Assembly (NCBI RefSeq): GCF_003202755.1
Contig: NZ_QGLK01000001.1
Span: forward strand, 910,821 to 974,820
DNA from: Bifidobacterium asteroides
GTDB taxonomy: Bacteria > Actinomycetota > Actinomycetes > Actinomycetales > Bifidobacteriaceae
Direction: 5' to 3'
Length of the DNA: 64,000 bases
In this document: piece after piece, positions 55,447 to 63,930 of the stretch
Layout: each line of letters opens with the position of its first letter
Numbering within the stretch: the first letter of the stretch is position 1
Notes under the pieces: generated by a model
Database searches by the model: none
Told to the model about the DNA's origin: nothing
What the model saw: the letters and a program-made list of their open reading frames with translations, nothing else
Made by a program: the position numbers and the translations under genes

Positions 55447-55500
55447 TTTGAGTTTTGCGATTGTCGACTACCTGGTGCGCAGACAATCGCAAAACTCAAA
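55447..55500. repeat. Perfect 19-bp inverted repeat
   Basis: Left arm 55447-55465 (TTTGAGTTTTGCGATTGTC) and right arm 55482-55500, its exact reverse complement, with a 16-base spacer. No run of T follows in either direction beyond CTTTATC on the plus strand, so it is not a textbook terminator. Confidence 0.9.
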
Positions 55501-55784
55501 TCTGATCTTTATCACCAGTGATTCAAGTAAGACAACAGCCCGAAAACCGCACCTACATGACCGGCTATTGAAGCTGTGGCAATGACAGCTAAAATTTGGC
55601 ATCTAAAGGTCAGTTTATTAACACATTCCCTTAGTGATGAAGTGTAAGTTGTTTCCTCTGAAGCATTTGTTTCTTCGGGAATAGCTCTCGTAGTTCTACT
55701 CCTTGATTTGCCGGGTTAAGCGGTACATCTATGTAGGGCCGGAACATCATTATTGGCTTATTGTAAATACTGCAGTGCTGACTT

Positions 55785-55827
55785 AAGGCAGTTCAATATC
55801 GACTCATATTTTTGACTGAACTGCCTT
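55785..55827. repeat. 11-bp inverted repeat downstream of the HAD gene
   Basis: AAGGCAGTTCA (55785-55795) and TGAACTGCCTT (55817-55827), spacer 21 bases, about 125 bases past the phosphatase stop. It could end the minus-strand transcript, but no T-run is present. Confidence 0.5.
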
Positions 55828-55953
55828 TAAATCGATAGATATATGGGCATACCGGCATACCCTGTTCCCGAATCTTTGCTGATACTGACATGCATATGTC
55901 TTTGGCCTCAAAAGTGTGTGCTCGTTGGCACAAGACAGATCCTGAACAAGGTG

Positions 55954-56670
55954 TTATTCCTGGAAGTAATCCTCGGCAGCTTGGCACAATTGGCCGACTT
56001 GGTCGATGACTCGGTAGCACCCGTGAGACTCAAGTTCTCCGGGCTCGGCATAGCCCCAGCCGCATCCCAGGCAGTCCAGGCCGGTTTCCAGTGCACCGTC
56101 GGCATCAGTCCAGCGGTCGCCGACCATAAGGGCTCGGTCGCCTTGTTTGGCTTTGAAACCAAGCTGTTGCAGAGCGTAGGTGATGACCTGGGCCTTAGTG
56201 ATCCTTGTAGAGTCCTTGCTGGCGCCATAGACGCCGTCTACCAGTGGAGTCAGTCCGAAGTGGTCACAGACCGGCAGGGCCTGGTACTCGGGTTTGCAGG
56301 TGGCCACAGCCAATGTCAGACTATGCTCGTGCATACGGTTCAGCTGATCGGGAATGCCGTCAAAGACCGTGGCGAGCAGTCGACCTGGGATGTGTTGTCC
56401 TGGGTGTTCAGGATCCTCGAATGCTGCTATCTCGCTGTAATAGCGCCGGTAGATTTGAACGCCCCTATCTACATCCTCCTCACTGATGCCGTTGTTGCGC
56501 AGGGATACTTCGATAGCTGGTCCGATGAATCGTCGAAGCTCGCTCTCATCGGGCACAGGATGACCAAGCTCTTTGAAAGTTTGCACCACAGAAGCGAGAA
56601 TGCCAGGGTGAGAAGCAGTCAGGGTACCGTCCAGATCCAGCAGAACCAGGCGGCGCGGTGATTTACTCAT
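55954..56670 (-). CDS. HAD-superfamily phosphatase (phosphoglycolate phosphatase-like)
   Basis: 238-residue cytosolic phosphohydrolase. Motif I is LLDLDGTLT (nucleophile and acid Asp, about residues 11-19). The helical cap follows, motif II is in VATCKP, the motif III Lys in ITKAQV, and motif IV is MVGDRWTDADGA. Cap type C1 and length suit phosphoglycolate or pyrophosphate phosphatases. The start codon overlaps the end of rbpA by 8 bases, so it is translationally coupled to rbpA. Substrate not predictable. Confidence 0.88.
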   Translation of the reverse strand: MSKSPRRLVLLDLDGTLTASHPGILASVVQTFKELGHPVPDESELRRFIGPAIEVSLRNNGISEEDVDRGVQIYRRYYSEIAAFEDPEHPGQHIPGRLLATVFDGIPDQLNRMHEHSLTLAVATCKPEYQALPVCDHFGLTPLVDGVYGASKDSTRITKAQVITYALQQLGFKAKQGDRALMVGDRWTDADGALETGLDCLGCGWGYAEPGELESHGCYRVIDQVGQLCQAAEDYFQE

Positions 56671-57010
56671 AGTCAGGGAACCATCCTTCGCGATGCATTT
56701 TCAGGCGCTTGTCAAGGACAGCCTTGAGCTCGTCCTCGGATCGACGCTCCAGCAGCATGTCCCAGTGGGTCCTGGTCGGCTTGCCGGTCTTGCCAGACTC
56801 CTGCTCGTCATGTCCTTCAAGGTGAGCGATTTGCCCGCAGCGGCACTCCCACTCCTGCGGCACCTCAGCGCCCTCAGCTAAGGGCAGAATGGTCCGATGG
56901 CCCTTGGGGCAGATGTAGGCGACCTCGCTGCGTGCCGCGAAGTCCACATTCTGATCGGATTCCAGGGACTTCGCCCCAATACTCATGCCGCGAAGACTGC
57001 GCTCTGCCAT
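56663..57010 (-). CDS. rbpA: RNA polymerase-binding protein RbpA
   Basis: Actinobacteria-specific transcription factor that binds core RNA polymerase and group I/II sigma factors and stabilises the open complex; 115 residues. MAERSLRGMSIGAKSLES is the N-terminal tail with the promoter-contacting segment. The core domain has potential zinc ligands in YICPKGH and WECRCG. The C-terminal sigma-interaction helix contains HWDMLLERRSEDEL. GGAGGA precedes the ATG, and a sigma-R-like promoter lies 43 bases upstream of the start. Confidence 0.95.
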   Translation of the reverse strand: MAERSLRGMSIGAKSLESDQNVDFAARSEVAYICPKGHRTILPLAEGAEVPQEWECRCGQIAHLEGHDEQESGKTGKPTRTHWDMLLERRSEDELKAVLDKRLKMHREGWFPDYE

Positions 57011-57052
57011 GATTCCTCCATACTCGTGTCCGTCACTGCCTCCAAGCTACAG

Positions 57053-57078
57053 AACAGTGTTGACCTGAAACTTATTCC
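57053..57078 (-). promoter_or_regulatory. Candidate sigma-R/sigma-H-type promoter of rbpA
   Basis: On the minus strand GGAAT (57074-57078), exactly 18 bases, then GTT (57053-57055), matching the disulfide-stress sigma factor consensus GGAAT-N18-GTT. The start site would be near 57045, giving a leader of about 35 bases. In Streptomyces coelicolor rbpA belongs to the sigma-R regulon. Confidence 0.6.
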
Positions 57079-57094
57079 CTGTCTGCGGCCGTGT

Positions 57095-59659
57095 TCACTC
57101 CACGCCTGTATAAGCCACAATGCCGCGGTTAACCTGATCAGCGGCGATGCTGGCAGTCCTGGCCAGGTGATGCCCTCCCCTGCCCAGGTAGGGTTCCACC
57201 TGGACGATCTGGGTAAGCACATCGGACAGGCGCTTGGCGTTGCGCACGAAGTCCCCCGCCGTCAGATCGCTGTCACGCAGGATGGTGGTCAGCGAGTCGC
57301 CGCATGCCCAGTCGTAAATGGTCGGCCCCAAGCCGAAGTCGAGTTCCGGGGGCAGTTCCAATCCGGCCTGATCGCAGCGTTCTTGCACTTGGGACCACTG
57401 ACGCTTCATATCCTCCACGGCCTCAACCAGCCTGGGAGCCCGGTATCCGGTCCTCTCCCCTGGCTGCTCCCCTACCCCACGGCGGGATTCGTAGACGAGT
57501 CCAGAGACGGCGGCCGCCAGTTCGGCGGGTTCCAGATCATTGAGGATGCCCCGATTCAGGGTCTCGGCAAGGCTCAGATCCTGTTCGCTGTAAATGCGCC
57601 GAAGCAGCTGCCCCTTCCGGGTCAGTCGGCAGTCGTCAGGGTCCACAGGCCGTGTGTAGCGCAGGTCGGCCAGAATCTGGCAGATTCTGTCGAACTGGCG
57701 TGAGACTGATCCTGTTTTGGACTCGTACTGTTCCCGTGTGCGCTGCAGTTCCTTGTCCATGCGAATCCACCGGTTACCCCAGCGCAGATGCTTGGGCAAG
57801 TCCGGGCACTGGCGACAGGGATGGTTGCGCTCTTGCTCGCGCAACTGGTCGATATGATGGTCAAGGTCGCGGAAGGCCTGCGACCGGGCTTTCTCACTGG
57901 TGAACCTTTGGCGCTTCAAGCGGCGGCGGTCATTCTTCTGGGCCGAGGAGAGGGCTGCACGGATGCGCATGAACTCGATCAGATCGCCACGGCTGCACCG
58001 GGCTGCCTTTCGGTAGTCCTCCAGGCCGCTGGTCAGGGTTTCGATGCGTTCCTCCAGCTCCGAGGCTGATCGGTTGGCCTCCCACTGTGCAAAGGAGTGA
58101 TCCAGGGTATCCCGGGCACGCCCGTAGCTGGATGAGTTGAGTAGGTTGACGGCCATGTTGAAGGTGGGCCGGAAGCTGGAGTGCAGCGGGTAGACCCTCC
58201 TGCTGGACAAGGCGGCCATGGTCTTGGGGCTGAAGTCCCGATGGTCGACCACCACCACATGGCCGATGTCGTCGATGCCGCGCCGGCCGGCGCGGCCGGT
58301 CAGCTGGGTGAACTCGCCGGGTGTCAAGGCTACATGGCCGGTGCCGTCGAACTTTTCCAGCTTCTCCACCACCACGCAGCGCGCGGGCATATTGATGCCC
58401 AGAGCCAGGGTTTCAGTGGCAAAGACCACCTTGAGCAGTCCCAGTTCGAACAGATGTTCGACTATCTGCCGGAAGAGGGTGACCACGCCAGCGTGATGGG
58501 CGGCGAAGCCCTGCTCCAGAGCGAAACGGAACTGGGAGAATCCCAGCGCCTTGAGATCCTCCTTGCTGAGCTGGCCGGCTGCCATGGAGTCCACGATGTG
58601 CCGTATTCGGCGGGCCTCCTCATCAGTAGTCAGCTGCAGGCCTGCCCGGATGCACTGTTGGACGGCCTGGTCGCAGCCGGTACGGGAGAAGATGAAGTAG
58701 ATGCCGGGCAACATGTCCATGAAGTCCAGCTCATCGACCACGTCTGCCCGGCTTGGACGATACCGCTCCCCCATCCGTCGCTCTGGCCTGCCGCCGCGGC
58801 CATAATGGTGATGGTGTCCTTGATCACGGGCCTGGGCACGTTCTTGTCCTGCCTTGTCCAGCTGGGCCAGCCGGGAGACCAGACGTGGGTTGATCTTTGG
58901 GGTCTGCCGTCCTGAACTGTCGTGTCGATACAGGTCGAGGATCTCGGGCTCGGTGTGCCTGTCGGCCTGGACCAGGACGTGCTGCTCCAGCGGTACGGGC
59001 CTGCGTTCGGAGACCACCAGATGGGTGCGTCCACGCACCGATGAGATCCAGTCGGAGAATTCCTCCACGTTGGACACGGTGGCCGACAGCCCCACAATGC
59101 GGATGGAGGCAGGAAGATGGATGATGACCTCCTCCCAGACGGGTCCCCGGAAGCGGTCGGCAAGATAGTGGACCTCATCCAGGATTACGTACTTGAGTGC
59201 CGTCAGGGTGGAGGACTGCTCATAGAGCATGTTGCGCAAGACCTCGGTGGTCATGACTACGATGTCTGCCTCGGAGTTGATGGAGGTGTCGCCGGTGAGC
59301 AGTCCCACACGGTCCTCGCCGTAGCGGTCGACCAGGTCATGGTATTTCTGGTTGCTCAGGGCCTTAATGGGGGTGGTGTAGAAGGTCTTGACGTTCTGCT
59401 CCTGGGCCAAAAATACTGCAAAATCGGCTACGATGGTCTTCCCGGCGCCAGTCGGAGCGGCCACCAAGACGTTGTCGCCATCCTCCAGAGCAGTGATGGC
59501 TTCCAGCTGGAAGTCGTCCAGAGGGAAGGGCAACTTGGACTGAAAACGTGCGGGCGCCCCGGTCATTCGCTTACGATGACGACTGAAACGGGCATAGCGT
59601 TCCGCCGGCCCCGGTTCGGATGTTGATGAATCCTGTCCGTGGTGACGATGACCTGACAT
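57095..59659 (-). CDS. Ski2-like DEAD/DEAH-box helicase (HelY family)
   Basis: 854-residue superfamily 2 helicase, probably acting on RNA. Motif I is VAAPTGAGKT, motif II DEVH in ILDEVHYLAD, motif III GLSATVSN, and motif VI QLTGRAGRRGID. An insertion with GHHHHYGRGGRPERRMGE (about residues 285-302) lies between the two helicase domains. A C-terminal helical region follows, as in HelY of mycobacteria. I start at ATG 59659 (MSGHRHHGQD), with GGAGGA upstream. The preceding small membrane-protein gene ends 13 bases before it. Confidence 0.92.
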   Translation of the reverse strand: MSGHRHHGQDSSTSEPGPAERYARFSRHRKRMTGAPARFQSKLPFPLDDFQLEAITALEDGDNVLVAAPTGAGKTIVADFAVFLAQEQNVKTFYTTPIKALSNQKYHDLVDRYGEDRVGLLTGDTSINSEADIVVMTTEVLRNMLYEQSSTLTALKYVILDEVHYLADRFRGPVWEEVIIHLPASIRIVGLSATVSNVEEFSDWISSVRGRTHLVVSERRPVPLEQHVLVQADRHTEPEILDLYRHDSSGRQTPKINPRLVSRLAQLDKAGQERAQARDQGHHHHYGRGGRPERRMGERYRPSRADVVDELDFMDMLPGIYFIFSRTGCDQAVQQCIRAGLQLTTDEEARRIRHIVDSMAAGQLSKEDLKALGFSQFRFALEQGFAAHHAGVVTLFRQIVEHLFELGLLKVVFATETLALGINMPARCVVVEKLEKFDGTGHVALTPGEFTQLTGRAGRRGIDDIGHVVVVDHRDFSPKTMAALSSRRVYPLHSSFRPTFNMAVNLLNSSSYGRARDTLDHSFAQWEANRSASELEERIETLTSGLEDYRKAARCSRGDLIEFMRIRAALSSAQKNDRRRLKRQRFTSEKARSQAFRDLDHHIDQLREQERNHPCRQCPDLPKHLRWGNRWIRMDKELQRTREQYESKTGSVSRQFDRICQILADLRYTRPVDPDDCRLTRKGQLLRRIYSEQDLSLAETLNRGILNDLEPAELAAAVSGLVYESRRGVGEQPGERTGYRAPRLVEAVEDMKRQWSQVQERCDQAGLELPPELDFGLGPTIYDWACGDSLTTILRDSDLTAGDFVRNAKRLSDVLTQIVQVEPYLGRGGHHLARTASIAADQVNRGIVAYTGVE

Positions 59660-59672
59660 ATTCCTCCAAGAA

Positions 59673-59996
59673 CTACTTATTGAACTGCTTCCACCGCCGC
59701 CAGACGCAGGCATGATTCCTCCTGCGTTGCTCCCTGCGCTGCAGAACCTGGGCGTGGGCCTGGCTGTAGCGCTCGGTTGACTGCGACAGGGGCAGGGCGA
59801 AAGCCGGACCTTCAGCCCTATCTGTTGCCTGGGACTGTCCTGCAACTGGAGGTTGGGGCATGTGTCGGTTCAGATCGTCTGAGACCCGTCCTATGGATTG
59901 GCCGGCTGTCATGGCGTGGCGGATGGCGTAGACGGCTCCGCCAATCAGCATGGCCAGCATGAAGATCACCAGAAAGATCCAGATCCATCCAGGCAT
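59673..59996 (-). CDS. Small single-pass membrane protein, hypothetical
   Basis: 107 residues. The N-terminal transmembrane helix IWIFLVIFMLAMLIGGAVYAI (about residues 4-24) is followed by a soluble region with Gln, Ser and Pro, and a strongly basic end (QRREQRRRNHACVWRRWKQ). No family is recognised. It lies between pafBC and the helicase on the same strand with short gaps (21 and 13 bases), so it is probably cotranscribed. Ribosome binding site GGAGAGGAG precedes the ATG. Confidence 0.7.
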   Translation of the reverse strand: MPGWIWIFLVIFMLAMLIGGAVYAIRHAMTAGQSIGRVSDDLNRHMPQPPVAGQSQATDRAEGPAFALPLSQSTERYSQAHAQVLQRREQRRRNHACVWRRWKQFNK

Positions 59997-60017
59997 GGCA
60001 CTCCTCTCCGACCGGGA

Positions 60018-61973
60018 CTAGTGCCGGTCCTGCTCCTTGTCGTGAGCGTCGCTGATGGTGATCTCGCGCTGGGCGCGGGCCAGGATCATGGTGCGCAGGG
60101 TCTTGGGCGCCACTGCGGTGATGTGCTTGGCGTGCGCTATGCAGAAGGCCACAAACCAGGAATCCGAGGAGACGGTCAGGTGGACCTTCTGCCCGGATCC
60201 GCATGGCTCCACCGAGGCGCCCGGCAGGGACTTAATGTAGGGCAGATCCGGCCGGTCGGTGATGAAGACCGCAGCCGTGCCGTTGTCGAAGGACCACTTG
60301 CGCAGCTCGCTGACCGGCACATCCGGGAACTCCACCTTATGGCTGGGCTTAACGATGGTTGCATGCTCGATTCTGGCGATTCGCAGAACCTGCCACTGCC
60401 TGTTGCGTCCGGTGCCCTGCTTGAGGTGGCGGCTGGAATCCGAGGGAGCATCCGCAGCCTCAGTGCCCTCTGCTGCATCGCCTATATCGGTCCAGGCGGC
60501 GACATAGTAGACGCCCTCATCCACGAAGATCTTGGCAGGTGCCACCACCTTGCGGCGGGTGCGGCCGGCGGCGTCCGTGTACTCCATGTCCAGCAAAGAC
60601 TCGGTCTTGATGGCACGTCGGACTACCGAGAAGCTCTTGGGCTCAGTCTCATACCCGGTCAGGGAGAGCCAGGGTGTCTCCCCCGGCCCTACATGCGTGC
60701 GCAGGCGCTGGTAGAGCGACTCGGCCTGGGTGCGGGACTGTTCGGGCAGCAGGGGCGAATGGGCCAGGTAGTTGAGAGAGGCGGTCAGCATGCTCAGGTA
60801 CTGGGGTGAAATGCCGGCCAGTCGCTCCAGCCCCAGCGAGTTGGTGGCCGAGACGATGCCACTGTCGTCCAGAAGGGACCAGTCAATGTCGAAGAACTGA
60901 CTGCCGGCCATCTCGCCATCGTCCGAAACCGTGGTCAGGGTGTTGATGTCCTTGTGAATGGTATTGACGTACTTGCGCAGTTCTTCCTTGCTGTTGGGAT
61001 GGCCGATGAAGCGATCGGCCAGCTCGGCCAGGGAGAACTCCTCACCCAGGTGGGCGGACAGGAAGAGCATGAGCCGCAGGCGGCGGTCCACCTCGGATCC
61101 AGTCTGGAAGGAGGATGCACTGACCCGACGGGCGTGGCGGAGGTCGGTGTCGTCGTCGCTTAGGTCAGTGGCGAAATGCTCGACGCTGGTCCGGGCAATC
61201 TCCGGAGAGATGACCGTTGCCGCGCCGGGGCTCAAAGACTCGTCGGCCAGCTTGAAGCGGGCCGCTGCATCCAGACGGCGCCGGAAGGCATCTGCGGCCT
61301 CCTGAGGGCTGACGATGGAGGCATCGGGGTGCTCCAAGACGAACATGGCCAGGTCATCGGAGTCGGCATAGGCCACGTTCAGGTTCTCCCCGTCCACGTC
61401 CACAGTGGCGGCGAAGCGGCGGGAATCGATGACCTTGACCAGATCGTCGGGAATGCGCTGGGTGCCCAATCCAGGGGCTATGGAGTCCAGGCCAAGGCCG
61501 GGGATGGGCACCTGCGGTACCCGGGGCGTGGTGCGCGAGACCGGTCGGGTCGGCTCCTCGCTGGCCTCCTGGGACATGGCTATGGATCGCGCTAGGTAGT
61601 TGGCCGCGGCCAGCACCGGCATGTCCTCCTGATTGAAGTGCATACGGATGCGGGGCTCATCCCCCAGCTGCAGACGGTAGGAGGCGAAATCCTGCCCCTC
61701 TGACTTGGAGGAATACTCGGGCTGACGGGATTCTATGGCTATGCCCATGGCCGCCAACTTGGCGCGGTCACGCTGGAACTGTTTGGCGAAGGCTGCCTTG
61801 GCGGCCTGGTCAGCCAGCTCGCCATAGGAGTCGGCATAGGCCTTGACCCGTTGGGCTATTTGCCGAGATGTAAGCCATTGTGGGAAAGCTGACGATAAGA
61901 CGGCTAGGACATCAAGTTCGTGCTTGCCCCATTTATCCGAGAAACGCCGTCTTCCGTTCGTGCCTTCTGCCAT
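60018..61973 (-). CDS. pafBC: Fused PafB-PafC WYL-domain transcriptional regulator
   Basis: 651 residues, twice the length of a single PafB or PafC. The first half begins with a helix-turn-helix (KHELDVLAVLSSAFPQWLTSRQIAQRV) and ends near residue 255 with a WCX-like segment (AMFVLEHPDASIVSPQEAA). The second half has another helix-turn-helix (VDRRLRLMLFLSAHLGEEF and following), a WYL-type domain (LDMEYTDAAGRTRRKVVAP, then VYYVAAWTD), and a WCX end. PafBC activates the RecA-independent DNA-damage response in mycobacteria. The first-half WYL core looks missing or replaced by a Pro-rich linker (PRVPQVPIPGLG). No proteasome genes are in the window. Confidence 0.85.
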   Translation of the reverse strand: MAEGTNGRRRFSDKWGKHELDVLAVLSSAFPQWLTSRQIAQRVKAYADSYGELADQAAKAAFAKQFQRDRAKLAAMGIAIESRQPEYSSKSEGQDFASYRLQLGDEPRIRMHFNQEDMPVLAAANYLARSIAMSQEASEEPTRPVSRTTPRVPQVPIPGLGLDSIAPGLGTQRIPDDLVKVIDSRRFAATVDVDGENLNVAYADSDDLAMFVLEHPDASIVSPQEAADAFRRRLDAAARFKLADESLSPGAATVISPEIARTSVEHFATDLSDDDTDLRHARRVSASSFQTGSEVDRRLRLMLFLSAHLGEEFSLAELADRFIGHPNSKEELRKYVNTIHKDINTLTTVSDDGEMAGSQFFDIDWSLLDDSGIVSATNSLGLERLAGISPQYLSMLTASLNYLAHSPLLPEQSRTQAESLYQRLRTHVGPGETPWLSLTGYETEPKSFSVVRRAIKTESLLDMEYTDAAGRTRRKVVAPAKIFVDEGVYYVAAWTDIGDAAEGTEAADAPSDSSRHLKQGTGRNRQWQVLRIARIEHATIVKPSHKVEFPDVPVSELRKWSFDNGTAAVFITDRPDLPYIKSLPGASVEPCGSGQKVHLTVSSDSWFVAFCIAHAKHITAVAPKTLRTMILARAQREITISDAHDKEQDRH

Positions 61974-62116
61974 CAGTCCTCGCGTATCGTTAAAATTTTT
62001 GTATCAGTGCGCCTAACGCACGCTTATCTATCATAGATTGATTTTCAGGACCTTGGGAGCCAAACAACCAAATACGGTCCCTTTTCTTGACAGGCTGAAC
62101 CCTGCTGAGACTGGCC

Positions 62117-63547
62117 CTAGACCCACTCGTCCGGTTCGATCCCCTGGGGTCCCACATACTGACCATTGGGCACGTATGATGAGCGCCCCTGATCACTCAG
62201 ATGGGCATCAGCATACAGGGTCACATCCCTGCCGAAGGTCCAGTCGCCTTCGATCGTGACCGAGTTGGCGGCCGCCAGGCTGGGAACCCCATAGGGGAAG
62301 CGCTCGTCAAAGTCGGCGATGTACTTGTAGTAGCGCTCATCCAGCTGAACGTTTGGGAAATCGTAGTTGCCATCCTCCATCTCATAGGAGTCGGTCAGAT
62401 GGAAGCGGTCGGAGCGCATGATGAACAGGTCGTCGGTGGTCTTGACCGGCAGAAAGCGCATACGGTCCACCTGTACGCAGATGGCTCCTTCGAAGAGCGT
62501 GGCGGCAGAGCCCATGGCGGTCTCCAGCTGCACCACGGGGCGGGTGGATGGATCGGTGGGGTCGACGGTCTTCCGGTTCTCGATGATGGGCAGCGGCAGC
62601 ACGCCATTGTATTCGGCTAGCTTGTCGCGCAGGGCATCGACCCTGACCCAGATGCTGTTGGTATTGAAGTAGGGATGCTTGCGGATGGACATGGCTGAGC
62701 TGCGGTCGTGCGGGTCCACCTGGGACATCTCTCGTAGGATAAGGCGTCCGCTGGCCTTATCGATAACGATATGGCCGCCCTTCCGATCAGCATCGGTGCG
62801 CTTGGCCACCTCGATCATGAAGGGCGCTCCGGACTGCGCGAAATAACCGGCCAGGGTCCTTGAAGGCCGGGCGCCCAGGTTGTCGGAGTTGGAGATGAAC
62901 AGATAGTCGATTCCATGCTCCTTGAGTGTGTCCAGCAGGCCCGTCTCCCAGATGGTCGAGAAGATGTCGCCATGGCCGGGAGGGCACCATTCAAGGTCGG
63001 GGTTGGCTGGGAAGTCGACAGGACGGCCGGTGTCAGCGTCGATCTTAGGTTCGATGTGCTGAATGATCTCCATGGGCACGTCTTTCTGAACAAAGCGGCG
63101 GTCCTGCTTGACCGCGCGCATGGTGTCGCGCGAGGTGCGGAAGGAGTTCATGAAGATCAGCGGCAGCGGAACCCCTAGACGCTTGCGGGCCGTCAGCACC
63201 TGGCCCATGATGATGTCCAGGAAACGCATGCGACGGGCCTTGTGGCGACGGATGGGCAGCAGGGATTTGGCCTTCTCCAGGCCCATGGAGGTGCCCAGTC
63301 CACCGTTGAGCTTGATGAAGGCCGTGCGGGAGAATGCATCCAGGGCCATGTCCATGTTCATGGTGTCGTGGATATCTTTGGTACGGGGCACGTCCTTGAG
63401 CGGAGTGACATCCTTCTCGCGCACGCAGGCCTTGGCGTCTCCCCGTTCCCAAGTTTCGTAAAGCTGCTTGAACTGGTTGATGGAGACTTCGCTCATGCCC
63501 TTGTCTCGCATCTTCGCGGCCGAAAGGTCGAAAACGTCTGTGCTCAT
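62117..63547 (-). CDS. UTP--glucose-1-phosphate uridylyltransferase (UGP family)
   Basis: Makes UDP-glucose from UTP and glucose-1-phosphate, for galactose metabolism and glycan synthesis; 476 residues, cytosolic. The nucleotide-binding signature LNGGLGTSMGLEKAKSLLPIR (about residues 76-96) is of the eukaryotic-like UGP type. The later uridine-binding QHIEPKIDADTGRP and EWCPPGHGD and SNSDNLGA follow. I start at ATG 63547 (MSTDVFDLS), with GGAAGGGG upstream. In bifidobacteria this enzyme class also serves the Leloir-type galactose route. Confidence 0.92.
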   Translation of the reverse strand: MSTDVFDLSAAKMRDKGMSEVSINQFKQLYETWERGDAKACVREKDVTPLKDVPRTKDIHDTMNMDMALDAFSRTAFIKLNGGLGTSMGLEKAKSLLPIRRHKARRMRFLDIIMGQVLTARKRLGVPLPLIFMNSFRTSRDTMRAVKQDRRFVQKDVPMEIIQHIEPKIDADTGRPVDFPANPDLEWCPPGHGDIFSTIWETGLLDTLKEHGIDYLFISNSDNLGARPSRTLAGYFAQSGAPFMIEVAKRTDADRKGGHIVIDKASGRLILREMSQVDPHDRSSAMSIRKHPYFNTNSIWVRVDALRDKLAEYNGVLPLPIIENRKTVDPTDPSTRPVVQLETAMGSAATLFEGAICVQVDRMRFLPVKTTDDLFIMRSDRFHLTDSYEMEDGNYDFPNVQLDERYYKYIADFDERFPYGVPSLAAANSVTIEGDWTFGRDVTLYADAHLSDQGRSSYVPNGQYVGPQGIEPDEWV

Positions 63548-63673
63548 GGAACCCCTTCCGGGCTGGGACGACTTGCGGTCGACGCGGGTTGCGTCGACCG
63601 TCCAGAAACATGATAGCAAGTTGATCATGTGACCTGGTCTGCCTGGACTTGTTTCCTGGGACTCGCCGGACCG

Positions 63674-63702
63674 TTGTCGGCCCCGTTACGCTGTGCTAGT
63701 AT
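63674..63702 (+). promoter_or_regulatory. Promoter of tRNA-Pro
   Basis: -35 TTGTCG (63674-63679), 17-base spacer, -10 TAGTAT (63697-63702), 24 bases before the tRNA. Confidence 0.65.
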
Positions 63703-63726
63703 CTCTACTCGGTGCTGATGCACTGT

Positions 63727-63803
<77 letters not shown>

Positions 63804-63813
63804 AATAGCAACG

Positions 63814-63845
63814 ATTCCAAGGCTTCCGGGCCTTGGAATTTTTTG
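63814..63845 (+). terminator. Rho-independent terminator of tRNA-Pro
   Basis: ATTCCAAGGC (63814-63823) pairs perfectly with GCCTTGGAAT (63830-63839), 6-base loop, followed by six T. Confidence 0.92.
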
Positions 63846-63930
63846 TATGCCCCGAATCGGGCACATTTCGGGCCTATAGGAACTAAACGCGTTGTTTTAG
63901 GTTCTGTGTGTGGGTTTGGTTGTGTGTTGG

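Larger units (their letters stand above)
55295..55953. other. 659-base AT-rich intergenic region
   Basis: No convincing gene. It holds a TTGACA overlapped by the palindrome ATAACGTACATTAT (55366-55379), a perfect 19-bp inverted repeat (55447-55500), and an 11-bp inverted repeat (55785-55795 with 55817-55827). It separates the plus-strand garA-merR block from the minus-strand phosphatase gene, whose 3' end it follows. Confidence 0.7.

Noticed and set aside
55447..55500. HspR-type HAIR element (CTTGAGT-N7-ACTCAAG)
   Set aside because: The inverted repeat has similar outer bases (TTTGAGT/ACTCAAA), but the half-sites are 40 bases apart instead of 7.
55843..56661. Plus-strand open frame over the HAD phosphatase gene
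   Set aside because: It is the antisense of a gene with intact HAD motifs and has no family features of its own.
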